A DNA stretch of 5,118 nucleotides, taken from an uncultured Ruminococcus sp. GTDB lineage: Bacteria; Bacillota; Clostridia; Oscillospirales; Acutalibacteraceae. Position 1 is the stretch's first letter; every line of letters starts with the position of its first letter. Shown here piece by piece: positions 1-5,118 of this stretch. Position numbers and translations under genes: made by a program. The stretch lies in contig CACXDV010000051.1 in assembly GCA_902766585.1 (NCBI GenBank), positions 1 through 5,118 on the forward strand, given 5' to 3'. The notes below the pieces were generated by a model that worked only from the letters and a program-made list of their open reading frames with translations, had not been told where the DNA came from and did no database searches.

Positions 1-10
1 ATCATGTTAT

Positions 11-84
11 CTGTCCGTAGCACAGTTGGATAATGCATCAGACTCCGACTCTGAAGATCGTGGGTTCGACTCCCACCGGGCAGG
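11..84 (+). tRNA. tRNA-Arg with anticodon CCG
   Basis: A complete cloverleaf can be folded by eye. The 7-bp acceptor stem is CTGTCCG (11-17) with CGGGCAG (77-83), including one T-G wobble. The D arm is short (20-22 with 34-36), with GG at 28-29 followed by A30, which matches the A20 identity base of bacterial tRNA-Arg. The anticodon stem is TCAGA (38-42) with TCTGA (50-54), and its loop CTCCGAC puts CCG at 45-47, reading the Arg codon CGG. The T arm is GTGGG-TTCGACT-CCCAC (60-76). The discriminator is G84, as in the tRNA-Arg(CCG) of other bacteria. The next three bases are CTA, so CCA is not encoded and must be added by CCA nucleotidyltransferase. Its promoter lies off the left edge, so other tRNAs could precede it. 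Confidence 0.93.
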
Positions 85-109
85 CTAACGGCGAGCCGCC
101 GCACCCGAT

Positions 110-144
110 TTCGCGTCCTGCTTTTGTGGGACGCGAATTTTTTT
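110..144 (+). terminator. Intrinsic terminator of the tRNA-Arg transcript
   Basis: A perfect 9-bp stem TTCGCGTCC (110-118) pairs with GGACGCGAA (129-137) around a 10-nt loop and is followed directly by seven T residues (138-144). It lies 26 nt after the tRNA 3' end on the same strand, so it most likely ends the tRNA transcript. Confidence 0.9.
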
Positions 145-342
145 GCCGTGGCGGGGTGCCTGTGCGGTCGATTTCGCATACTGATTTTTCAATAAAAATA
201 ATCAGAGCAACAACAAAACTGCTAAAGAATTAGCTTAACCAACTACTAAAATTGAAATACTGTAGAAATATCTTCGCGCAACAGAAATAAAGCTTTTACT
301 AAACTTAAGTGCGAATTGACAGCGCGGGCACCGCGCGCCGAT
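145..342. other. Gene-free spacer between convergent units
   Basis: Between the tRNA terminator and the cysK terminator I see no convincing ORF, RNA gene or repeat. The stretch is mostly AT-rich. It holds an imperfect inverted repeat CTGATT/AATCAG (181-186 and 200-205) with no T-tract. It also holds a small GC-rich hairpin GCGCGG-GCA-CCGCGC (322-336) just beyond the cysK terminator. A TTGACA hexamer on the plus strand at 316-321 has a poor -10 partner (GATAAA at 340-345, 18-nt spacer) and is not called as a promoter. Confidence 0.6.
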
Positions 343-377
343 AAAAAAATACGCTCCCGTAATTCAGGAGCGTATTT
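343..377 (-). terminator. Intrinsic terminator of the metY-cysK operon
   Basis: Read on the minus strand, an 11-bp perfect stem AAATACGCTCC/GGAGCGTATTT (plus positions 347-357 and 367-377) with a 9-nt loop runs straight into a run of seven T (plus-strand A 343-349, partly shared with the stem). It begins 20 nt after the cysK stop codon. On the plus strand the tail is only TTTG, so it works mainly in the minus direction. Confidence 0.93.
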
Positions 378-396
378 GTAATAATATAAAAAACTA

Positions 397-1329
397 TTAT
401 TCTGTAAACAAAGCTGTGGAGTAATATCTGTCTCCGCTGTCAGGAAGAAGAGCTACAATGGTCTTACCCTTATTTTCGGGACGCTTTGCAAGCTCCAGAG
501 CCGCATATAAAGCCGCACCCGACGAAATGCCGACGGAGATACCTTCCTTCTTTGCAAGAAGCTTTGATGTCTCAAAGGCTGCTTCATTAGCAACAGGGAA
601 TACCTCGTCATAAACATTTGTGTTGAGTACCTCGGGAACAAAGCCCGCGCCTATTCCCTGTATCTTATGAGGGCCTGCTGTTCCCTTTGAAAGAACGGGG
701 GAGCTTTCCGGCTCAACAGCTACAATTTTAATATCAGGATTCTTTTCTTTCAGGAATTCACCTACACCTGTAATAGTTCCGCCTGTGCCTACGCCTGCAA
801 CAAAGATATCCACCTTGCCCTCTGTATCCTCCCAGATCTCAGGTCCTGTTGTTGCCTTATGGACAGCAGGATTTGCGGGATTGACGAACTGTCCGGGGAT
901 GAAGCTGTTTTCTATTTCCTTTGAAAGCTCTGCTGCCTTTTCGATCGCACCCTTCATGCCCTTTGAGCCGTCTGTAAGAACCAGCTCTGCGCCGTAGAAT
1001 TTCAGGATGTTCCTTCTCTCCACGCTCATGGTCTCAGGCATGGTGATAATAAGCCTGTAGCCCTTTGCGGCGGCAATAGCAGCAAGACCTATACCTGTAT
1101 TTCCCGATGTCGGCTCGATAAGCGTAGTACCCTCACCGATAAGTCCCTTTTGCTCTGCGTCCTCGATCATAGCCTTTGCTATTCTGTCCTTGACGCTTCC
1201 TGCGGGATTGAAATATTCAAGCTTGACAAGAAGAGCAGCGTCCAGCTTTTTGTCCTTTTCAATATTGACAGCCTCAACAAGAGGTGTCTTTCCTATAAGT
1301 CCCAATGTTCCCTTAAAAATACCTGACAT
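397..1329 (-). CDS. cysK: Cysteine synthase A (O-acetylserine sulfhydrylase)
   Basis: This cytoplasmic PLP enzyme makes L-cysteine and acetate from O-acetyl-L-serine and sulfide. At 310 aa it is full length for the family. The PLP Schiff-base lysine is K47 in NPAGSVKDR (41-49). The substrate-binding loop is TSGNTG (74-79), the phosphate-binding glycine loop is GTGGTITG (181-188), and the family motif KIQGIGAGF is at 222-230. GISSGAA (267-273) carries the serine (S270) that contacts the pyridine nitrogen, and the C-terminal SGDRYYST is at 298-305. The start is fixed by AGGAGG (1338-1343) 8 nt upstream of ATG. That Shine-Dalgarno sequence overlaps the TAA of metY, so translation is probably coupled and the genes share one mRNA. 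A terminator follows 20 nt after the stop. Family members acting on O-phosphoserine or in cystathionine formation are possible, but the motifs and the metY partner favour CysK. No cysE is present in the window. Confidence 0.96.
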   Translation of the reverse strand: MSGIFKGTLGLIGKTPLVEAVNIEKDKKLDAALLVKLEYFNPAGSVKDRIAKAMIEDAEQKGLIGEGTTLIEPTSGNTGIGLAAIAAAKGYRLIITMPETMSVERRNILKFYGAELVLTDGSKGMKGAIEKAAELSKEIENSFIPGQFVNPANPAVHKATTGPEIWEDTEGKVDIFVAGVGTGGTITGVGEFLKEKNPDIKIVAVEPESSPVLSKGTAGPHKIQGIGAGFVPEVLNTNVYDEVFPVANEAAFETSKLLAKKEGISVGISSGAALYAALELAKRPENKGKTIVALLPDSGDRYYSTALFTE

Positions 1330-1342
1330 GATAATTTCCTCC

Positions 1343-2623
1343 TTATTCTACAGATCTGAATGCATTTTCCAGATCCTCTATAATATCATCAATATGCTCT
1401 GTTCCTATAGAAAGACGTATCGTATTCTCAAAAATTCCCTGCTCGTTCAGTTCCTCTGCTGAAAGCTGTGAATGTGTTGTCGATGCAGGATGGATAACAA
1501 GGCTCTTAACATCTGCAACATTCGCAAGCAAAGAGAATATCTTAAGATTATCAATAAATTTCCATGCCTGCTCTCTGCCGCCCTTTATATTGAAGGTGAA
1601 TATCGAACCGCCGCCGTTCGGGAAATATTTGCGGTAAAGCGCATTGTCGGGATGATCCGGAAGTGACGGATGATTTACCTTTTCTACAAGGGGATGTTTG
1701 CTGAGATACTCAACTACCTTCTTTGTATTCTCAATATGTCTTTCAAGGCGGAGTGAAAGTGTTTCTGTGCCCTGGAGAAGAAGGAAGGCATTGAACGGAG
1801 AAATTGCTGCGCCCGTATCTCTCAGAAGTATTGCCCTGATATAAGTAACAAATGCTGCCGGACCTACCGCATCATAGAACGATACGCCGTGATAGCTCGG
1901 ATTGGGAGCTGCTATCTGAGGATAATTGCCGCTTTCCTTCCAATTGAATTTACCTGATTCAACGATTATTCCGCCGAGTGTCGTGCCATGTCCGCCGATG
2001 AATTTTGTAGCGGAATGAACAACGATATCTGCGCCGTATTCTATCGGTCTGATAAGGAACGGTGTGCCAAAGGTGTTATCGACCACCACCGAAAGGCCAT
2101 GCTTATGCGCAATAGCAGCAATTGCCTCGATATCCGGAATATCACTGTTAGGATTGCCGAGTGTTTCAAGATATATTGCCCTTGTATTTTCCTGGATCGC
2201 TGCCTCGACCTCGTTCAGATCATGCGCGTCAACAAAGGTAGTTGATATGCCATACTGCGGAAGTGTATGCGAAAGAAGGTTATAGCTTCCGCCGTATATT
2301 GTTTTCTGTGCTACGATATGACCGCCGTTTGCAGCAAGCGCCTCAATGGTATATGTTATAGCCGCTGCGCCGGATGCAAGCGCTAATGCTGCGCTGCCTC
2401 CCTCAAGAGCGGCTATTCTCTTTTCAAGCACGTCCTGAGTTGCATTGGTAAGTCTGCCGTAGATATTGCCTGCGTCTGCAAGACCGAAACGGTCTGCTGC
2501 GTGCTGGCTGTTATGGAATACATAAGAAGTTGTCTGATATATCGGTACTGCTCTGGAATCAGATGCGGGATCTGCCTGCTCCTGACCAACGTGTAACTGC
2601 AATGTTTCAAATTTATAACTCAT
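1343..2623 (-). CDS. metY: O-acetylhomoserine sulfhydrylase (aminocarboxypropyltransferase)
   Basis: This Cys/Met-metabolism PLP enzyme forms L-homocysteine from O-acetyl-L-homoserine and sulfide, the direct sulfhydrylation route to methionine. Its 426 aa, with a long insert around 220-290, fit the MetY subgroup rather than cystathionine gamma-synthases or lyases (about 380-400 aa). Visible active-site elements are Y55 and R57 in IYGRLTN (phosphate contact from the neighbouring subunit), SGAAA (84-88), Y110 (ring stacking), D182 in VVDNTFGTP (pyridine nitrogen), and SATKFIGGHG (204-213) with Schiff-base lysine K207. IRLSIGTEH (402-410) has R403 for the substrate carboxylate. The ATG is preceded by AAAGGAAG (2632-2639) at 8-nt spacing. 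It is the first structural gene of the operon, preceded by a leader with a terminator and a Cys-codon leader ORF, and followed 13 nt later by cysK. Some homologues also accept O-acetylserine or O-succinylhomoserine, and specificity cannot be read from sequence alone. Confidence 0.94.
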   Translation of the reverse strand: MSYKFETLQLHVGQEQADPASDSRAVPIYQTTSYVFHNSQHAADRFGLADAGNIYGRLTNATQDVLEKRIAALEGGSAALALASGAAAITYTIEALAANGGHIVAQKTIYGGSYNLLSHTLPQYGISTTFVDAHDLNEVEAAIQENTRAIYLETLGNPNSDIPDIEAIAAIAHKHGLSVVVDNTFGTPFLIRPIEYGADIVVHSATKFIGGHGTTLGGIIVESGKFNWKESGNYPQIAAPNPSYHGVSFYDAVGPAAFVTYIRAILLRDTGAAISPFNAFLLLQGTETLSLRLERHIENTKKVVEYLSKHPLVEKVNHPSLPDHPDNALYRKYFPNGGGSIFTFNIKGGREQAWKFIDNLKIFSLLANVADVKSLVIHPASTTHSQLSAEELNEQGIFENTIRLSIGTEHIDDIIEDLENAFRSVE

Positions 2624-2656
2624 TTTATTTTCTTCCTTTCAAAATCAAATATATAT

Positions 2657-2689
2657 AAAACTGCCCGAAGGCTCACGGCTCCCGGGCAA
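2657..2689 (-). terminator. Conditional terminator (attenuator) upstream of metY
   Basis: On the minus strand TTGCCCG begins a stem closed by CGGGCA. There are six contiguous Watson-Crick pairs (five of them G-C or C-G), two G-U pairs, one mismatch and two further G-C pairs around a 5-nt loop (arms 2688-2678 and 2672-2662), followed by TTTT and ATATATATTT. The tail is weaker than that of the operon's end terminator, as expected of a regulated site. It lies 34 nt upstream of the metY start, inside the operon's own leader, and its 5' arm can instead pair with 2774-2784. Confidence 0.8.
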
Positions 2690-2714
2690 GGAAAATTTCA
2701 GAACACAGTATCTG

Positions 2715-2840
2715 TCAACATCGTCCTGACCTAATGAGCAGCCGTATCTCAGCGGATGCCCCTTCCATCTGATTTGCCCGGGAGTAAAGCATTCGACAAC
2801 ACATCATTTTATTCTGCTGTACATATAAAGTATTAAGCAT
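2715..2840 (-). CDS. Putative cysteine leader peptide (41 aa)
   Basis: A short ORF sits entirely in the metY leader, starting about 36 nt after the predicted transcription start. GGAAGGAG (2849-2856) lies 8 nt before ATG, a better ribosome binding site than that of metY. The peptide starts MLNTLYVQQNKMMCC, has Cys at 14, 15 and 41, and ends LLIRSGRC followed by TGA. Codons 19-23 (Tyr to Asn) contain the 11-nt segment complementary to the terminator arm. No signal peptide or domain is apparent, and the likely role is in cis: ribosome stalling at Cys codons senses charged tRNA-Cys and sets terminator folding. All five Arg codons are CGA, CGG or AGG, unlike the AGA-dominated metY and cysK. This may reflect RNA-structure constraint or slow decoding. 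I do not recognise the peptide by name; translation is predicted only. Confidence 0.72.
   Translation of the reverse strand: MLNTLYVQQNKMMCCRMLYSRANQMEGASAEIRLLIRSGRC
2774..2784 (-). promoter_or_regulatory. Antiterminator arm within the leader ORF
   Basis: The minus-strand segment CTCCCGGGCAA is an exact reverse complement of TTGCCCGGGAG at 2679-2689, the 5' arm of the attenuator terminator. Pairing stops at both edges, giving precisely 11 bp. It begins 11 nt after the second of the tandem Cys codons (2798-2796), about the distance a stalled ribosome shields downstream of its A site, so it would be exposed during a Cys stall and melted when the ribosome moves on. Confidence 0.72.
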
Positions 2841-2882
2841 TGTAAACGCTCCTTCCGAATGGTTTTGTCCTTTGACACATAT

Positions 2883-2911
2883 ATATTATCACTATTCACC
2901 TACTATGTCAA
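2883..2911 (-). promoter_or_regulatory. Sigma-70/sigma-A promoter of the metY-cysK operon
   Basis: The minus strand carries a perfect -35 TTGACA (plus 2906-2911), a 17-nt spacer and TAATAT (2883-2888) as the -10. GATAAT, two bases further upstream, is an alternative -10 with a 15-nt spacer. The predicted start is near 2876, just ahead of the leader ORF's ribosome binding site. It lies about 30 nt downstream of the terminator of the preceding permease gene, so the operon appears independently transcribed. No clear operator palindrome for a repressor overlaps it. Confidence 0.85.
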
Positions 2912-2940
2912 TGGGTTTACTAAATATTTTTTATTTCAGT

Positions 2941-2972
2941 AAAAATGCCCGTACACATAATGCATACGGGCA
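2941..2972 (-). terminator. Intrinsic terminator after the ABC permease gene
   Basis: An 8-bp perfect stem TGCCCGTA/TACGGGCA (2946-2953 with 2965-2972) with an 11-nt loop is followed on the minus strand by TTTTT (plus A 2941-2945). It starts 9 nt after the permease stop codon. A T-run (2974-2979) also flanks it on the plus strand, so it could act in both directions, though no plus-strand gene approaches it here. Confidence 0.9.
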
Positions 2973-2981
2973 ATTTTTTGG

Positions 2982-5118
2982 TTAATCTGAACATTTCAGA
3001 GCTTCAACCATATCAATTTTCTTATTCTTTTTTGCAACCATAAGTCCGACAAGAAGCGAAACACCGAAGGTCAGCAATATCGAAACACAATATGTCAGCG
3101 GACCGAGCATAAGCTTCATTTCATATTCTCCCGCAAGGGCTGTTATCATCCATTCGAGAGCGCCTACTCCCGCCGGAAGTCCGATAATAACTCCTGTGAC
3201 AGTAAGCCAGATATTCTGAGATATCAGAAGTCTGCCTATCTGCTTATTGCGGAAGCCGAGCACCTTAAGGGTAGCAAGCTCACGGGAACGCTCCACATAG
3301 CTCATTATGCCGAGATTATATAGAACAACTATTCCCAAAACTGCGGCAGCAATAACAAGTATTAATACCATTCCATCCATTATGCTCACAAAGCTGCGGA
3401 AGATATCCATGAGCAGCTCCTTGTCCTGCTTTCCGGCAATAAGGTCTGATGCGGGTATTTCTGAGGTTTTTCTATCAGTATAAATCGCCGCCGGAGTATA
3501 TTCTATCCCAAGCTTATCTGCGAGTACATCTGTCATTGTCACGCTTTCGGTCATAATTGAACGGTTGTAGCCGAGTACTTTTGCGGTATATGTATTCTTT
3601 GAGCCGTAGGGTGAGAACGTGATGCTTTCCCCTATCTTTGCTTTGTCCTTCAGACGGAGGCATAGATAAACTCCCTCATCACTCAAGGCTATCCTTCTGT
3701 TGTCCTCGTCGATAATATTTAGTCTTGCATTTGGATTATGAACAACATCAATAGTTACGGTATCACCATCAAGGCTGATACCCGTCAGAGCCTCCCAATC
3801 GCCTTCAAGCTCCTCTGCAAGCTGCTTTGCCTTTGCGCTGTCTGCATTTTCGGCAAGATTTACCTTTGTTGAATAATTGGAGATATCCTTATCAAGCAAA
3901 TCAAGAAAGCCTGCCATTGTGTCGCGCATACCAAGTCCGCCTACCATAAGCACCATACAGCCGACTATTCCGAAAAGCGTCATAAATGAACGGCTCTTAT
4001 GACGGCTGAGGTCACGAAGATTCCACTTTGTTCCGAAGCTCAGACTGTCCCAAAGCTTAGTTCTTTCAAACCAGGTCTTATGCATTTTCTTAGGAGTATA
4101 CGGGCGAAGTGTTTCGGCAGCTGTTCCCCTGAGCTGACGGTAAACCGAAAGATAACTGATAAGCGTAAGAAATACTATCGTTCCGAGCATTACCGGATAG
4201 CAGAAAAGCGGAGTTGCCGCTGTCCAGTCGGGCATATCGAAATATGTACCCATCATGCCGTCCTCACTCATTACCGCTTTGCATACAATATATCCGAGAA
4301 CCATTCCCAGACCTGTTCCCGTAACGCCGATAAAAAGTCCGTATGAGGTATAGTGGCGAAGAATACGGCGGTTTTTGAAGCCGAGAGCCTTAAGAGTGCC
4401 TATCTGTATCTTTTCCTTTGTGGCGATACGATGCATAGTCGTTACCATTGTAAGTATCGCTATTGCAAGGAACAGAACAGGCAGAATTGAACCCATTGTC
4501 TTGCCCTCTGTGGATTCGCCCATAGCCTCCTTATATACCATATGGTCATCCTTGGGCGTAACCATTATCGTTCTGCCAAGCTTTTCCTTGACCGCCTCCT
4601 CAAGACCTTCCTTGTCGATATCCGAGAGCAGATTTATTTGTGCGTAGACCTTGTTTTCAGCTTCGGAAATGAATTTTTCCGTCATGCTTTCGGGAATCTT
4701 TAATGCTCCCGAATATGCGCCTGTTATTTTTTCCTTTATGACAGACCTCAGCTTTTCAGGAGTTGTATATGCATAGCCGAAGGTGGTGTAATCGGGCATT
4801 ATCTGGTTATTGTCCGCTACGCATATCATATGCTCGCCTGATTTTATCAGACCTGCTATCCTTCCGCTGATATCCGTTCCCTGATATTCAAGAGTTATCT
4901 CGTCACCGACCTTATAGCCGTTTACAGATGCAAATTTATCCGAAAGCCAGAAGCCGTCACCCTTTTCGTCATAAGCCTCCCCCTCTGTAACAACAAAGGT
5001 CGAAACGGTGAAATTTTCGCTTACGTCAAGCGCAAGAGCCTTATTCTTTTTATCCTTGATATCAAGATTGACCGAAAGGTATCTCGTTGCAGCCTTAACT
5101 CCGCTTATAGAGGCAATC
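2982..5118 (-). CDS. ABC transporter permease, FtsX/MacB-like (5' end beyond window)
   Basis: The reading frame stays open from the TAA at 2982 to the right edge, so 711 residues of the C-terminal part are visible. An ATG at 4827-4829 is internal: the 96 codons upstream of it read as good coding sequence, and I see no ribosome binding site there. The visible part begins in an extracytoplasmic domain (about 1-205). TM1 is at about 210-228, and a cytosolic coupling segment GTLKALGFKNRRI at 240-252. TM2 is at about 258-282, TM3 304-326 and TM4 377-396. A second outer domain spans about 397-576. TM5 (580-604) is followed by a repeated coupling segment ELATLKVLGFRNKQI (613-627), then TM6 (636-660) and TM7 (673-695). 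This is a tandem pair of FtsX-type domains; one more N-terminal helix is expected outside the window. Such permeases work with a separate LolD/MacB-type ATPase, probably encoded upstream beyond 5118. Substrate is unknown; peptide or lipid export is possible. A terminator follows, and there is no evident link to metY-cysK. Confidence 0.9.
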   Translation of the reverse strand, partial: IASISGVKAATRYLSVNLDIKDKKNKALALDVSENFTVSTFVVTEGEAYDEKGDGFWLSDKFASVNGYKVGDEITLEYQGTDISGRIAGLIKSGEHMICVADNNQIMPDYTTFGYAYTTPEKLRSVIKEKITGAYSGALKIPESMTEKFISEAENKVYAQINLLSDIDKEGLEEAVKEKLGRTIMVTPKDDHMVYKEAMGESTEGKTMGSILPVLFLAIAILTMVTTMHRIATKEKIQIGTLKALGFKNRRILRHYTSYGLFIGVTGTGLGMVLGYIVCKAVMSEDGMMGTYFDMPDWTAATPLFCYPVMLGTIVFLTLISYLSVYRQLRGTAAETLRPYTPKKMHKTWFERTKLWDSLSFGTKWNLRDLSRHKSRSFMTLFGIVGCMVLMVGGLGMRDTMAGFLDLLDKDISNYSTKVNLAENADSAKAKQLAEELEGDWEALTGISLDGDTVTIDVVHNPNARLNIIDEDNRRIALSDEGVYLCLRLKDKAKIGESITFSPYGSKNTYTAKVLGYNRSIMTESVTMTDVLADKLGIEYTPAAIYTDRKTSEIPASDLIAGKQDKELLMDIFRSFVSIMDGMVLILVIAAAVLGIVVLYNLGIMSYVERSRELATLKVLGFRNKQIGRLLISQNIWLTVTGVIIGLPAGVGALEWMITALAGEYEMKLMLGPLTYCVSILLTFGVSLLVGLMVAKKNKKIDMVEALKCSD

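Larger units (their letters stand above)
2624..2876 (-). promoter_or_regulatory. Transcribed leader: candidate cysteine-responsive attenuator
   Basis: About 250 nt of untranslated-looking RNA separate the predicted transcription start (near 2876) from metY. In transcript order it holds a Shine-Dalgarno sequence, a 41-codon ORF with Cys-Cys codons at 2801-2796, an upstream pairing arm (2784-2774), a hairpin GCATCCG/CGGCTGC (2759-2753 with 2744-2738, one mismatch), and a terminator whose 5' arm (2689-2679) is a perfect 11-nt complement of the upstream arm. The two arms are 84 nt apart. Antiterminator pairing (11 contiguous pairs, 8 of them G-C) and terminator folding are mutually exclusive. A ribosome waiting at the Cys codons would cover RNA to roughly 2790-2786 and leave the upstream arm free, favouring read-through into metY-cysK. 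No S-box or T-box consensus was found. The arrangement is visible; the regulation is inferred. Confidence 0.75.

Noticed and set aside
33..233. 66-codon plus-strand ORF across the tRNA and its terminator
   Set aside because: It overlaps the tRNA-Arg cloverleaf and the terminator hairpin, has no ribosome binding site and gives low-complexity, unrecognisable protein.
316..345. Possible plus-strand promoter: TTGACA with GATAAA at 18-nt spacing
   Set aside because: The -10 is poor, the spacer is a GC-rich hairpin, and it would point into the cysK terminator with no gene to transcribe except antisense RNA.
2633..2693. Pairing of leader TTCCTT with AAGGAA of the metY Shine-Dalgarno sequence (translation block)
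   Set aside because: Only 6 weak pairs, and the segment overlaps the stronger terminator arm; expected by chance in A/G-rich ribosome binding sites.
2686..2719. Second TTGACA on the minus strand at 2714-2719 as an internal promoter
   Set aside because: The sequence 17 nt downstream is TTTTCC-like with no acceptable -10, and the hexamer is explained by the end of the leader ORF.
2624..2876. SAM (S-box), T-box or TPP riboswitch in the metY leader
   Set aside because: I looked for the S-box core, the T-box GGGTGGNACCGCG sequence and the TPP CTGAGA plus ACCTGATC/GGATAATGCC pair. Only an isolated CTGAGA occurs (in the loop near 2747-2752), without the partner elements.
2661..2972. Shared TTGCCCG and CGGGCA arms in the permease terminator and the metY attenuator
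   Set aside because: The permease terminator lies upstream of the operon promoter, so the arms are not on the same normal transcript; short GC-rich arms commonly resemble each other.
3999..4346. 115-codon plus-strand ORF, and other ORFs antisense to the permease, metY and cysK
   Set aside because: They lie in other frames of well-supported genes, lack ribosome binding sites and show no recognisable protein features.

Overview
The window looks like chromosomal DNA from a low-to-moderate GC Firmicute of class Clostridia, possibly a Ruminococcus-like or Lachnospiraceae-like gut or rumen bacterium. The reasons are strong AAGGAGG-type ribosome binding sites, AGA as the common Arg codon, a tRNA gene without an encoded CCA end, sulfide-based MetY/CysK chemistry, and a very large FtsX-type ABC permease. 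The genus assignment is inference only.

Layout. Bases 11-84 (+) hold a tRNA-Arg with anticodon CCG, followed by a strong intrinsic terminator (110-144). A gene-free AT-rich stretch follows. Everything else is on the minus strand. Reading in the direction of transcription (right to left), a large ABC-transporter permease enters from beyond the right edge, ends at 2982 and is closed by a hairpin terminator (2941-2972). A near-consensus promoter (2883-2911) then starts a sulfur-assimilation operon: a leader of about 250 nt, metY (O-acetylhomoserine sulfhydrylase, 2623-1343), cysK (cysteine synthase, 1329-397) and a terminator (343-377). Only 13 nt separate metY and cysK, and the cysK Shine-Dalgarno sequence overlaps the metY stop codon, so the two are almost certainly co-transcribed.

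The most interesting part is the leader between the promoter and metY. It contains no S-box (SAM riboswitch) or T-box signature that I can see. Instead it carries a 41-codon ORF with an excellent Shine-Dalgarno sequence, tandem Cys codons at positions 14-15 and a third Cys codon just before the stop. Codons 19-23 contain an 11-nt segment that is a perfect complement of the 5' arm of an intrinsic terminator lying just upstream of metY. A ribosome stalled at Cys14-Cys15 would leave this segment exposed and able to break the terminator. The arrangement is that of a cysteine-sensing ribosome-mediated attenuator, switching on two sulfide-incorporating enzymes when charged tRNA-Cys is scarce.

How the genes work together: CysK makes cysteine from O-acetylserine and sulfide, and MetY makes homocysteine from O-acetylhomoserine and sulfide. 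No serine or homoserine acetyltransferase is in the window, so those substrates must come from genes elsewhere. The permease is a separate transcription unit with no visible link to sulfur metabolism.
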